A DNA stretch of 64,000 nucleotides from Drosophila persimilis (GCF_003286085.1 NW_020825289.1:5704001-5768000); one strand, 5' to 3'; counted from the stretch's first letter, positions 35,271-60,667 are shown. The notes: generated by a model not told the origin, from the letters alone. Made by a program: numbers and translations.

Positions 35271-35513
35271 CTCGCTTTCCCACTCGCTCTCAAGATCCAC
35301 ACTGCTCTCGGGCCTAGGCGTTTACATAATTAATTACGTCTCAACCCCCGCTTCAACCTGGACTTGGACTTTCTTCGGGCTCATCTGTGGAACCACTACC
35401 TCAGCGATCCGCCCTCCTGTAACCATTTGTTCATGTACAGCAGATGCAAATATCAGAAGCTTTCCTCTATTTCTAACAAAAATTCAAAATCCTTGCTCCA
35501 TAAGCGTCACTTC

Positions 35514-35846
35514 CTAGGGTAATTGTTGGCATAAGGCGCTATGATATTTCACATGATATTTGCATAATATCCCATCACAATCGATTGAAGCATGTGCTGC
35601 ATCGCATACATACTCGTATATCCAATTACCAAATAGAGAGAATTGTGGCATAAAAACTTGTTGGCCATTGGCAAGAGCCAAAATGCTGATACTCGTATAT
35701 AAATAATTCCGGCCCATTATGGCTTTGCTGACACAAGTGGCCATAACCTCACATAACAAACAGTCAGTGCTGTTTCCCCCCGCCCGCGCATCCGCCTGTA
35801 GGCCATAGGAAAATACCATCAGCACGCACAAAATGTTGGAGAGCAT
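35514..35846 (-). CDS. Doubtful 110-aa Cys-rich secreted ORF inside an intron
   Basis: From the ATG at 35846 the ORF reads MLSNILCVLMVFSYGLQADA, a good signal peptide shape, then a mature part with CLLCEVMATC and a C-terminal cluster CDAAHASIDCDGILC...C. It lies 109 nt past the donor of the exon at 35955, on the same strand. Codon use is AT-leaning and not typical of neighbouring exons, and no splice sites or promoter are evident. It may be chance, or a small nested secreted-protein gene. Confidence 0.2.
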   Translation of the reverse strand: MLSNILCVLMVFSYGLQADARAGGNSTDCLLCEVMATCVSKAIMGRNYLYTSISILALANGQQVFMPQFSLFGNWIYEYVCDAAHASIDCDGILCKYHVKYHSALCQQLP

Positions 35847-35954
35847 TTGCACAATTTACATGAAATTGGTTTGCACTTAAAGGCAGCCCCCACGATGGTG
35901 GGCATCCCACATACCGCATACACATGGAAATATATGTGGAAGATGTAGACTCAC

Positions 35955-36161
35955 TCATATGGTCGCATTTGAGGGGCTCTGAGGGGGGCTCGTTGAACTG
36001 CCTGAGCCAGTTCATCAGGGTGGCCAATTTGTTGCGCTTCGTGTGGGTCCGCTCGCACTCGAGGACGGCGTCAGAGTCAAATTCGAAGCCCGGATTGAAT
36101 TGGCCCATGTCCCAGAACTTCTGCACGGCGTTGCGATACATTTCGGACGTGGTGCAGCTCT
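35955..36161 (-). CDS. Distal-isoform coding exon 2 of the unnamed gene
   Basis: This exon reads SCTTSEMYRNAVQKFWDMGQ, continues FNPGFEFDSDAVLECE, RTHTKRNKLATLMNWLRQ and ends PLKCDHM, all with GC-rich third positions typical of Drosophila exons. The donor is perfect (ATGA then GTGAGT). The acceptor (cctgttgag) is chosen because it lies just after an in-frame TGA and fits phase 1. The exon starts and ends in phase 1, so it accepts the exon at 40764-40974 and joins the exon at 27451 to give DHM-K-RCSALSG. Confidence 0.75.
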
Positions 36162-39100
36162 CTCAACAGGTGTCAGCAAACTGACGGAAAGGCATACCTG
36201 GGAAAGGTGTTCTGATTGATAACTGGGCCCCGTGCAGCCAGCCATAAATTTGGCTCAAACGCTGATAAAAAAGGCCAAGTTGCATGTCAATCAAATGCGA
36301 ACTTCTTTTCATATTTTCCAAGCAACCCCACACCACACCACACCAAATCCCAAATTAATTTCTGCTGTCATTATTCATAATAAGCGCTGAAATCAGGGCT
36401 CAGACAACGGCAGGCCCTGATATTTATGGCTCCGCTAAAAAACATATCTTGCTGGCAAGTAATAATTCACAAAAATCCACAACAATGGAAATCGTTAAAT
36501 TGAGAAATTTATTTCTACACAAATTTATGGAAAATGTCTTCGTGGGGGGTCCAAAGAAGCGGAAATATTTTGCGCGGATCCGAAATACTTAGTAAATAAA
36601 TAAATACAATTTTAAAGTTAATTTAAATCAACATACTCGTAGCTGGTTATCAGCTACTTCCTTGAACAATAAACAAAAATGCTCTTTGTTTTCCCTCTCT
36701 GTTCCCCTATAAAATATCATTCACGCACACACTCTCTCCATGGACTGGTGTCATACATTTTTGTGGCATATTTTCAGGGGCGCATATAGGGCCTTGAAAT
36801 CCACCGCATACGTCGCCCACAATTTGGTTTGTGGTCCTTTCAATTTGGTCAATTGCTGCAAATTATGGACTAGAATTGTTTTATCGGTTTCATGGAAAAC
36901 CCCTGCTTGTGCCATGGGGAGTGGGAGATTTGGGGAGGCTTCTGGGAGGCTTAGAGTATCTGAAAAATGTCCGCCACATAGCTCGAAAAGTGTATTTTGT
37001 GAGATTTTCCCAGAAGCATTCATCATCCTGAACGATTGCCACAAATCAATTATCCGCAAAGATGAAGATTCCGCCCCCCCGTCACCGACTTCCACTAATT
37101 TTGTGCGTCCTTGGGCTTGGCCCCGGATCAGGCTCAGGCTCATCAGAAGAGCTTATCACCACCGCTCAAGTGACGAATGCCGAAACTTTGTCGCAAAACC
37201 AACAGATTGTGAGAGGCATACCAACGCCAGAGGGAGAGGGAATGCCAGGGTGAAGAGCTATTAAGAGCAGCTCCCTCTGCCTGGTGTCAGCGATTTTTCA
37301 CTTTAACAGCACCGTATTCATCTCTAATAAGCGGCATTAAGAGCGTATCTGTGTATGCATAATGGCGGCCTTTCTGTGTGGGTCTGTCCAACATGGAAAC
37401 TCAATTTAGTTTCTTCTTGGGCTTTCCTTATTGCATTTGCATGCCGCACAAAGTTTTCCCAAGAAAATGGCACAAAATCATGCAAAATTAAACAAATGAG
37501 AGGCAGCACAGAGGCAAAGACGTACTTGGATTAAGAAGAGTGAAACTTTTCCGACCAATTTTCTTTTGCATAACTGCTAGCGCGACTTGAGGTAATTTTC
37601 CAGTTCCATCTTTTTCGGCTTATTCTGGGAAGGAAAACTACTGAGGAGGGTTTTAAAGAGGCTTATAGGAGCGCATTTGTATCAAATCGATATCTCTGGA
37701 GACCGACATCAACAAATCGGAACAGCACTCCCCGCTCCTTGAATCTTCAATACACAACAGGCGTATAATTTATGCCTGTATCTTCATAGGCATATCTCTC
37801 ATGCATCAATCAACTATTCCCACAACTGGGAACTTTTAGATAGGGAGCTCGTACAGAATAAACATCACAAAACTCCCACATTATATGAAGATCTATAGCA
37901 GAGGCGACTGCCTTCCGTTACTGCCTTGTGGAGACAATTTACATAGGTTTTTATTTGTACTTTTGAGAGCCTCCCCTACCGACTTTCATTTACGTGACTC
38001 TCCATTGAATGCATCCTCAGCTGGAGAGTAGGCAGGCGTTGTCGGAAATGGGTTCTGCAGCATCAGGATTCATGCTTTGGCATTCATTTTATTTGCGCAT
38101 TTCTTCATCATTCATTCGACGGCAGAAAAGGCCAGAGAAGAAGGTGGTATTACCGCGACTGTGAGCGCGGCCAGGCCATAAATTCCACGTGTATGGAAAG
38201 GGGAGGCTTCACCTCCGCCATCGTAAATGAATACATTTTGTGGCTCAAAAAGGGTTTTATGGAGTCCTTAGCCAGGCATATGCATTAAAGATTTTTATTG
38301 TTAGATTTCCCTGGAAATCGTTGAGCCCTCACATATACGTCACACATAAATATGTACAATATAATGTACATAAATAGCCAGCATATTTCTTTATGGCATT
38401 TTTGCTTTCTGCATAAATAAATCTGAGCGTGAAGGAAAAAGGCTGCCAAGTGGATTAAATGTGATGGAAAAGGGGAAGCCAAGAAGGAAGGGAACGGCCC
38501 AGAGAATGTCGGGGTACTTGGGCACTAAATAGAGCATGAAATCGAGGGGGAAGCCCCAAAGATTAACCCAAGCCGAAAGTGAGCGAAGAAATATTTATGG
38601 TTTAATTTACAAAGAAAGTTTCTCTGGAAAGGCATTTCATGGGGAAAATCTGTGCTAAATATTGTACGTAGCCAAAACATTTTGATAGACTCAATTGCAT
38701 CAGAGAACTCTTATCCCCAACTTAGACTGCGATGATCTTTGAATGCGATACCTGCCAGAATAGCATTTGGCTAAAGCTGAGGTCTGTTCCGGCTACTTAT
38801 TTCTTTGTGAGTCAGCTGTAATGAGATTGACCTTACTGCGGCTTTGGCCCTTGCCTGTCACTGGCAATCGCATGGTTGACCCCCATGGACAGGGTCCAAG
38901 GATGAGACACAAACCGCCACATAAAATACTTCAAAAAATGTATCAATGGATGGAGCCAAAGTTCTGAAAGTAGCCAAAGAAACAAACACCTGCAGTGGCA
39001 GTGGCAGTGGCAATGGCAATGGCAGTGACAGTTGCAATCTACATCTTTGTTGCCGATGCAATTGCTGTACGGCTGTTGGCAGAGTCATAAATTTTGATAA

Positions 39101-40763
39101 ATGAAGTGGGGTGCCGCCGTGTCGCCAGCTAGTTATCAATGTTGTCATTGTCCGGGCTGAAGCTGAGGCTGAGGCTGAGTCTGTCCATCCGTCCTTCCTG
39201 TTTCGTCCATGTTTGGCAGAGATCCAAAAAAGCAACACCCACCCAATGATTGTTGCTGCTGCTGGGATACCCTTTCTATAGCCAAAAGGTCTCTTTGCCC
39301 CTGAAGAGCATCCAAGTTTGGCTGCTCCCGTTTCGTGAGTGGGATGCCTTTGCCTTTGCCTTTCCTTCTAGTTGGCTTTTCAATTTACTGTTTGTTTGCG
39401 TTTTTGCTATGGAATTTCCCATTGTTGCATTGCGGTTGTTGCAATTTCTGCTTCTCTTGCTCCTTCTGCTCACCTGTACAAATGATGTTCATGCATATGC
39501 AACAGCTTCTGAAACGCTGCATAAATCATACGCAGCGTTGCACGCGGAGCGAACGTTTCCGCTTCCTACGTTAGGGGGTAGCAGCAGGAAGGATCAAGGG
39601 GGCTGTACGTTACCCCTTTTATTGACTTTTTCTGGCCACCTGGGCAAAGTATGAATTAATCAGAGACAGAAGAGACAAAGAGATTGGTGCCAGATTTATG
39701 AGTAGCACACGCTCTGGCATTGGCCTTTGCTGCAACTCTTTTTCTGTTTCTGTCGTAGTCGGTGCTATTAATTAAGTATTTATTTTCATATGTGAGAACA
39801 GGTTCGAGATCGCTGGTGATTTCAGGCGGTAAAAAGTGGTAGGCAAACTGCAGACTGCGAGAATCCCATGAATGATATAGTGTCCAATCTGTCTGATTTC
39901 AGACTCAGAAGAGATTCTAGTTTGACAATAAGCAGTAGAAATGGCTATGTCAGCTCGTCTTTTCATGCTGATCAAGGAGATACATATGTATCCACATAAT
40001 GAGTCAATCCTTGCGGCAGCCTAAAGATCACAGCAGCTCGGGCATTTAAATAACCAAATAATTTCACCCTTACTGTAGCTTACTACGGGAACACCAACAA
40101 TTTCATTGAAATCTATTTTGGTGGCAATCAAATCTAGTTCTGTGATCTTTAATATAAACTTTGCGGGTTGTGGGGCTGCCGCTGTTTCGTGTGGTTGCAA
40201 TCAGCTCTGAGAAATTGCCAATCGATTTTGAAACGCCAGACGGCGTCGGTCTTTGGCCAAAATGTCTTTTTCCCTCTCTAACGCTCTAACGCTCTAACGC
40301 TCTGCGGCTCTACCGCTCTACGCTCTGTTTGTATTTGTGGAAAGAAAAACACAAATTTTGTTTTGATGATTGCCGAAGACAATGAAATGGCAATCAAAGT
40401 CACGTGCCACCCATCGCCAGCTGCAAAAAGTTGCATTTAAATTCGCATGTTCGAAGGGGAAAATGAAATAAAGGAGGGGGACAAATATGGGAGAGGAAAG
40501 AAAAGGAACGGAAAAACAGAAGCTAAGGCAAACATCTATTTTCGCAATTATTCGTTTTGATTGCCGGGCACAAATGGTTCGATCGGATGCTGAGGCCCAG
40601 ACCCAGAACAGATCAGAGCCCAAAGAGAACAGACATAACAATGGCATGCCAAAAGCGTGTCCGCTGTGCTCATTAGCCCTATTAGTGTCAGATAAGACAC
40701 ATTTACCGGATTTCATCTCTTGTTCTTCTTTATTTGATTGTCATGACCCTGACCCCCACTTAC
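36162..40763 (-). other. Intron between the distal coding exons
   Basis: No coding exon is supported in 4.6 kb. It holds a GGCAGT/GGCAAT hexamer run (38993-39030), an ACGCTCTA-type run (40275-40325) and chance ORFs on both strands (for example 36740-37264 and 39250-39654). Confidence 0.5.
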
Positions 40764-40974
40764 CTTTGTTGCTGGGTCCGTTGGCCGTCTGCAGCGAAGA
40801 CATGGGTATGGCCAGGCAATTGCGCGCTGGGGCCGGCACTGCCAGTGCCAGATCCTGTGGCGGCTCGGAGCGCGGACATGGCGTGTACGCAATCTTGCTG
40901 CCACGTCCGGGCGTGGGACTGACCCGGGCATGACGGCCACCGGTGACGGTGCCTCCGCTGCAGCGTTCGCTCAT
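40764..40974 (-). CDS. Distal-isoform first coding exon of the unnamed gene
   Basis: From the ATG at 40974 it reads MSERCSGGTVTGGRHARVSP, then TPGRGSKIAYTPCPRSEPP and ends LQTANGPSNK, with strongly Drosophila-preferred codons (GGC, GCC, CTG, CCC). The donor is AAAG then GTAAGT. It ends in phase 1, matching the exon at 36161. The N-terminus is Gly/Arg/Pro rich and likely disordered. A minus-strand initiator-like CTCAGTAAGG lies near 41001, 30 nt upstream of the ATG. Confidence 0.75.
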
Positions 40975-42400
40975 CTCTCCCTCGCACTCACTCCCTTACT
41001 GAGCGGATAAATGCATATTGCAGCGGCATCCGCTCTGTCCCAGAGCTGCGTGTGGACAAGAGGAGCAGCAGCCCTGTAGTTGACTTATGACATGTGGCAG
41101 TGGTGTGGCATGGCAGCCTCAGCCGCAGCCTCCTTCCGGCTCTTGTGTGTGTCGATCCCAGGCAGTTTACGTTAATTCTAATGCATGGATTCCAAATATC
41201 TTCGTGGGGGGAAGGGTGGCTTTTAGCGCTCGGAATAGCCTGAACTTTTGCATTCAATTGGCGGAGGCTGGGTAAGGACTGCGACCTGAGTGCACTCGTG
41301 AATAGCTTGCGGATGAGCTGGTGGAGGGGTGCGGTGTGGGGTTGTGGCACCTGACCGTGAGCAAGGCTATGGATAACACACGAGACGCAAGGACAAGGAC
41401 ACGGGGATACAGCCAGAAGCAGCGACAACAGCAACGGCAACGACAACGACAACGACAACAAATCGAAACTTTACAAAATCCAAAACTGCACTCTACTTCA
41501 CTCACTGTCAATGCAACGCCAACGGCAAAACGGGGGCTACACCAACAACATCCGCTACATCCACGTGCGACCAGTCGACTTGCACTGCTCGATGTCCTGT
41601 TGACGACTGAGACGAAGGCGGAAAGTGGAAGTGCAGCCGCAGACACGATACGGACGTTCGGTGGGAACCAGAAGACGAAAAGGCAGAGGAAGACGACAGC
41701 TTCTCGTGCGGGCATAAAAATAACACGATGCCAAATGCCGACGACAACGCCGACGATGACACCAATAACAACGACAAAGGCCGAAGCAAAGCAAAACAAA
41801 CAAAATACCCATTCAACCCCCCAACCCATCCATCCCCAACCCCACCTTACAAATATGCGAGACTCTCTATCGCTTAGCATCCATCCTCCACGTTCTTTCT
41901 CTACATGTAGTTAGTATGAATGTAAGACTCGGCAAGTACATACGGATGTAAAAAGTGCAGAAAAGCTTTTTGGCACTGTTAACTTTTCAGAAAAGCTTTT
42001 CGACTCTGTTAGCGTTGAAGAAAAGCTTTTCGGCTCTGATGTTCCGATTTCTATCCTTCGTCCTGTCCTTGCTTTTTTGGAAATACACAAACACACATGA
42101 AATTCAGACGTAGTACAAATGTCATGTCATGTAACATGTAATGTATATTTAATGATGGCGGATGGTGATGGCGGAATGCCATCACGTATACGCAATGTTG
42201 TACTGCAGTAGGTTGGAATGCAGAATATCTTGTATTCACTTCTTTCATCCCTATAAGAAACATTTTAAGGCAACAAAATCACAGGCTCCGCTTGGATGGT
42301 TCATTTTCTGCATATTTTCCCAATGATTCAGTACGAAACAAGCCATGCCCACACCGCCGAAAACGATTTGCCAAATAAAAAGTTCACTTTCTCATTTAAT
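40975..42400. other. Upstream region of the distal promoter
   Basis: Lies between the distal start of the unnamed gene and the likely 3' end of Cam transcripts. It contains GCAACGGCAACGACAAC-type simple sequence (41421-41465) and long overlapping chance ORFs on both strands (41254-41914), which arise from that repeat composition. A 30-bp tandem repeat is described separately. Confidence 0.45.
41959..42048. repeat. Three 30-bp tandem repeats with an AAAAGCTTTT core
   Basis: The palindrome AAAAGCTTTT recurs at exactly 41961, 41991 and 42021. Flanks such as ggcactgtta, gactctgtta and ggctctgatg also match. On the minus strand the unit is open and reads as a 10-residue repeat (PKSFSALFTS, SKSFSEKLTV, PKSFSSTLTE), but there is no evidence it is coding. 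Confidence 0.8.
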
Positions 42401-45400
42401 TTGTATATTCTGCTTTTATTGGTTTTAGTTCTTGCCTGTTAAGTAGAATAGAATTATTATTAAAATTGTTATGTTAGATTCGTTTCGGTTTCTGCTTGCT
42501 CTCAGATCACGCGGATCGAGTGTGGAATTAGTTGTGGCATTTGACTCTCTGTTTGTGGCTAACTCTGATCTGATTATGGGCAGCGCTACCACCCTAATAC
42601 TTTTCGCATGTCTCTTGAGAAGTTAGTTGATACAAACGGCTTCAGTTCCGGTTTTTGGATATTATTTTCGATCAGTTAAATTACAATTTAGGGCTTAATA
42701 GTTACAGTTCATATAGTTATGTTTCAGTTGAGTTCTTTCCTATGGGTGAAATTATAGTTTTGATTCGGTTTTAGGTCTTTTGGTGTGACTATATATGTTA
42801 GTATGTAGTTATGACTGCAGCTGTACTGTTGCACTGCACATTGTGGTAGGTAAAGCTTTAGGTATTTCAATATCGATACTCGTTATATACTCGTTTAACA
42901 ATTATGCTCACTTAGGGCTAAAACATTGGAATCTGATGTCGCAGAGACACTGTAGCTGCTCATTCTGTTTCTTTTTTGTTTTCTTTGAGTTGGAAGAAAA
43001 ATTCAATCGATTGTTGCTGTCTTCAGATCGCCGGAAAAACCCGGTACATGTTTTCAGTGAATGTGTTTGAAAAAGTCCGTATATATATGTTTATGTGTGT
43101 GTGGTGCGTGTGTGCTGACAGAAATAAAACAAAAACCTGTATTAATAATACTGAAAAAATATTTAAAAAAAAATATATTCCTTGTGTGTTTTAAGATTAT
43201 TTTCTGATTATCCAAAAGAATATTTAAATCAAGCCATGGAACAATTACCTATCACTAAATTTTATACACACTTTATATTTACTCAAAATGCTTTAGTATC
43301 TATATGTATATCATTTGTTGCATACCCTATAATATCCATATACATATATCGTTTAAAATTGGATTCGTTCGAGGCCTAAACATACTTTCCACACATATTC
43401 GGATATCAAATCTATAACACGTCCGACAACCAATTCAAAGAGTTCAAAGAACTGAAGGAATCGTTCAATTTCGGTATCAATATGGGGTTATACAGGATTC
43501 GATTATTCTCGTAGACATTTAGTGCGGACATTCCAAATTGGGGAAAAGTGCGGAACGGGCCTACTACTTGCCTGGGTTATAGGTACATACGGTTATGGTA
43601 TATTGGACATCAAGAATAACGTTCATATTTCGATATACATATGTAACACATTTACTATATATAGACGAATTTCTTCATGATGAAATCTCTTGTTAGGTGG
43701 TTTATTAGGCATACATTACATGTATTACTTTTTAAATTCTTATCGCATTAAAATGGAGTGCGCTTATGGCGTGCCTGGGGGTCTCTCCAGTTCCTGTTTG
43801 GGGGCTGGCCGCAGATCCTCGACAGTCCTTAAGTCCATGCCTTTATACGAGTATGTATGGACTATGGCTACGCTTAACTTATTTAACTTGACTTTGGAAC
43901 TCGTGCTCGTCATCGACCACAGCAAAGGCAAACACACAAGAGTACAGTACTGGGAACAGTCTCCTTTTGGCCAATTCGTATCAATGAGAGGGGATGATGA
44001 AGCTGTGTGTCTGTAGAAATGCTTGTATGCCAATCTAGAAACCAGAAAAGTTCCCAACAAAAAACACAAAATAAAATAAGAGATTTTTTTGCAAAAAAAG
44101 AAAACGACAATTTGTTGTTTTTTGTTTCGAGGTTTTTAAAATGTTTGTGTATTTTTTTCAAAGAAATTTCTGTTTGTTCTTGTTGTCTATTTGTTTTCTG
44201 ATGCGTTCTTCTTCTTGTTCTGTTGCAATTTTTACAATATTCGTAAATATATATATATATATGTATATTTATCATTGTTCATATATATTTATGAATATAT
44301 AGATATAGGCGTAGATCATTTTTTTTTTTGTTTCTATGCCCCTCAAAATATTGTAAGTTGCTAAAAACATATTTTTTGCTGTTGCATATTTTAACAATTT
44401 TCGGTTGTGTTTTCTTTTTAAAAAGTATTTCTTTTAATTCTTTTGCCTTTTGTTTTGCAAACGAAAATAAAAACTGATGCACGTTTAGAATTGAAACGTT
44501 CTGAAATCGGGAAATCCAGCACTTCTGCTGCATACTTTCGAGGGAATGGATCCCCGCTGCTCTGACTGTACCGGCCTGGGCCGTTGCTTTTGTTAGAACA
44601 ATTACATTTTCATTCCGAGTTTAACCATTTTTAGAGATTTGAAAAAATTCGTGTTTGCCATTTGCCTGCAATTTGCTTAGATTTTGTGTTATAATTTCAT
44701 TGTTTTAAAACGCACAAATTTTCGCTACAAAATGTTTTCATTTTTGTTTGTTAAAAAAAGTTATAGAAAAGTTTTTGTTTTTTTTCTTGTTTTTGTTTTT
44801 TTTATATCGTTAGCGCAAATGGTGTTTTTTTTATAGTTTCTTCATTGTTGCCCTTCAGCGACCTGTCCAAAGTCAAGCAAACAATAAAAGATCAAATTTC
44901 CCTTAATTATTATATTATAGAAAACACGCAAGATTTGTGTGTGTTCTTTTTATAACGTTCAAGTTATACTCACAGTTGATTTATGCAGTGGAGAAGAGTT
45001 AGAGTTAGCATTGGAAAGAGATGCTTGGATCAAAGTGGGATGGTGGGTGGGTGGCGAGGTATGGGGGTGTGTGTGTGTGACATCACGACGATTTCGGTTT
45101 AGTTCAGAGAAGGAAACAAGGTTTTCGATATTAAATTAAATTAAAACCAAGTACAGTTGTGTACAAGTGACAGTTTGCCTTGGTCGCGCAGACTTTCTTC
45201 TTTTCTTCGTTCATTAGGCAGCAGTACACAAAGAGATAGATAGATAGACAGATAGATTGATAGGTGTTGTTGTAAGGTTGTGCAAGGTTAGTGTGGAGAC
45301 AGAGCGGGTAGGTTAAAGCTTGCGATTTTCTGTGGGTGCCAAGAATGCCAGGTTCTTGCCGACTGGTTTGAATTCCCTTAAACTTAAACCTTTACGTTTA

Positions 45401-47418
45401 TATATTAGAATATATGCTAAGCTTAGTTGTTGGCTCTGTGTCCTTTGTCTAAGTTTGATTTGGTGATCGTGCTTCTATCGTTTGCATTTTGTTTTACATT
45501 TAAGACAATTGTCTTTGCATTTTTCTAGTTTTGTTCATATGTATAATTTATTTATAAATATATATTAGTATATATAGCTGCTGCTTCTTCTCTTCTTTGA
45601 TGCTGCTTCTTCGCCATCGGCTTTGGTTGTTCTTAAAAGTTGTCCTATTCGGGAGCCGCCGCTGTTGTTGCCGCTCCCCTTCTCCCTTCTCCATAATTCT
45701 TCCTTCCTTATATATGTGTGTGTTTGATGAAATCGTCTTCTTCCTGCTCTTCGTCTAGCTCTTCTTCCGCTTCGTCTCGCATATAAATATTTAATTTATA
45801 TTTCTTTATAGTAAAATTATATTACCTTTATTAGTATTGTATTTGTATGTATATATAGATTTTCCTTTGTATTTATATATATATAATAGTAGTAAATATT
45901 TTTGGTTGCTTGTTGTTGCTGCCTTATACATATACTACAGAAATGTGTATTTTAGTTGCTTTTTGCTTTGGGGAGCGTTTGCTTTGCTAAATGTTAAATC
46001 TGCTCATATATGTAGATGTATTTCTTTGCTTAATTCTGCTACAAATATCGCCGACAAATCAGCTGTCTATCAAGGACCTTCGGACTGGGATCCTTCTGGC
46101 CCTCGAAGAGCCCCCAAAAATATGCCTCTTTTGCTGCGCGCCAGGCATATGTATGTATGCGTTTGCATATAAGTCGCATATATATACATATACATATATA
46201 TATATATATATATATATGGAACGTGTATATATATACATATATATATACCATTGTTTTGGTTTTAAATTTAATTTTATATCGAAAATGTATTTGTAGTTGG
46301 TTTTCTTTTTGTTTTTTTTTTTGTAATTTTTATTTGGTTTTATTTTCTTTATATTTATTAATTTTAAATTTAAATATAATTTAATAAGAAGAATTTGTTG
46401 TTGTTTGATTTTACATTATTTATAATATATATATGTTGTATTTATAATATATTTTACTTCTTGTTGTTCTGACATGTCTGTGTGTATGTGTGTTGGTGTT
46501 GGTGTTGGTATTGGTGTGCTGTGTAAATGTGAGGGTGTAGTTGTGGTTGTGGTTCTGGATGTGGGTAGTGTGTCTATATAAACTTTGCCAGCTTGCAAAA
46601 ATTTTCGAATATTCTTTCTTTAACAGTTTTTTAGTTTTGAGTTTTTATTTGCTGTTTGTTTAGCTTTTATTTTATTTTATTTTTATTTTCTCGCAACGAA
46701 ATCGACAAAAATTTTGTTAATACCTAAACACAGTTTGGTTTTGTTATCCATTAGCTACAGATTCGAGTCTTCTTCTTGTTCTTCTTAAAACGAAAATTGA
46801 GAAATGCAAAAGGCAGCCGCTTCAGTTGTCGTCGCCAGATGGCGCCGACGCCCGAGCGGAAGGGGGGGCCCTCATGCGGCTGCTGCTTTTGCCTTCTTCT
46901 CCCGATACTGCGTGCTTGTGCTTGTACTTGTTCTTCTCGTTTAGTATTTCTTGATAACATGCGATTTACTTCTGGTAATTGTAATTGTTGTTCTTTTAAA
47001 CGGTGACTTCATTAAATTGTATGTTGTTCTTGTTGTTGTTTGGTTGCATTACAAATTTGTTTGTTGGTGTGTAATTTTATCAGGACTTTTTGGTTGATGT
47101 TCGTTCATGTGTGTTGCTTGTTTAAATTTGCATTTGCTTTTACTTTTGCTTTTGCTTTTGCGTTTGCGTTTCTTTAAGTGTAGGTTTCATTTGTATTAAA
47201 GTTTCTTAAATGTTTTTTTGCTTCTTCCTCCTCTTCATGTTGCTTTTTGTTGTTGTTGTTTTTTGCTTAACTCTTTGTTGTTTTGTTTTATGTTTTGTTT
47301 TTAAGATCTTTTACTGGGGTCCATAGCAACAGCGTGGCGCGATGTTATTGCGCACAGCTACAGTCTTCGTCAACATCTTAAACAAATAGAAAGGCTTAAA
47401 AAGAAATAATTTAACGCT
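42401..47418 (-). other. Region downstream of the Cam stop, likely extended 3' UTRs
   Basis: Five kilobases of AT-rich sequence follow the Cam stop codon on its strand. Many minus-strand AATAAA signals occur, for example in the TTTTATTTTATT run at 46668-46695, near 45548, 45822 and 42413. No coding ORF is convincing; a plus-strand 108-codon ORF at 43690-44016 looks like chance. Drosophila Cam mRNAs are known to differ in 3' UTR length, so several ends are likely. A TATA-repeat tract lies at 46183-46250. Confidence 0.5.
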
Positions 47419-60106
<12,688 letters not shown>

Positions 60107-60667
60107 TTTTATTGTTTTTTTGGTGTTGTTGTTGGAAAGAGTAAGTAAATGTTAATCCGCTGCGGCTGCCTCTGCTGCTGCTGTTGGTATGTGTGTGAGT
60201 GGAATTACGTTGTTGGGGGGGATTGGAACGCGCGCTCTAACTTTTAACTAGAATTTTATTTGCGCTTAACACACTGCAAAGATCAAGAAGAAGAGGGATG
60301 TGTGAGGAAACACGCAGGTTGCTGGAATACCCTTGACGGCACAGCGGCAGCGGCAGCAACAACTTCTTCCAGCTGAAGAGGAACGGAACAACAATTGGCA
60401 AACGAAAGAACCAAAGGGGAGACAGAGACACGACGCTCCGCGGAGACTTTTGTGATATGTTTTCCACGCTGCCGCGCTGCTGTTGTGTTGTTGCTGGCGT
60501 TGCCGCTGCGTTGCCGAATTTAATACAAAATTTTCCCTGGCATAATTTTTTGTTGCTTTTCATTGGTTTTTGCTTTTCTTTTCTTATTTTAATTTTTTTT
60601 CTTTTTGCTTTTGTGCGAAATATGCCAAACACACGCGCGCACACGGCAAGATTTTCGTTTATATAGT
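60107..60667 (-). promoter_or_regulatory. Cam 5' UTR and candidate core promoter
   Basis: Sequence upstream of the Cam ATG is typical 5' leader (CAA/GCAA-rich on the minus strand). A minus-strand TATATAAA at about 60664-60657 would place a start near 60630. A second TATAAAA lies at about 60718-60711. Neither start is confirmed. Confidence 0.4.

Larger units (their letters stand above)
28712..35954 (-). other. Long intron / proximal promoter region of the unnamed gene
   Basis: If the exons at 36 and 41 kb belong to the gene below, this is intronic. The part next to 28711 (to about 29.3 kb) should hold the proximal promoter and 5' UTR. Content is simple sequence (GGGTAC-like repeats at 28720-28770, GTGGGTGG-like at 28850-28880, GT runs at 29249-29264, TTTGTG/GT at 34844-34880) and non-coding sequence. 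Several long chance ORFs occur. The only ones I list separately are the Cys-rich ORF at 35514-35846 and the palindrome cluster at 35185-35270. Confidence 0.5.

Noticed and set aside
36740-37264. 174-codon plus-strand ORF with an overlapping minus-strand ORF
   Set aside because: Both strands are open, codon use is not Drosophila-like, and no domain is visible.
41254-41914. Long ORFs on both strands (about 200 codons each)
   Set aside because: Caused by GCAACGACAAC-type simple sequence without stops; residues are low-complexity Arg/Gln or Cys/Arg.
43690-44016. 108-codon plus-strand ORF in the Cam 3' region
   Set aside because: AT-rich surroundings, no recognisable domain, no splice or promoter signals.
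46183-46250. Long TATA-rich tract as a promoter
   Set aside because: It is a dinucleotide microsatellite within the presumed Cam 3' region and has no other core-promoter context.
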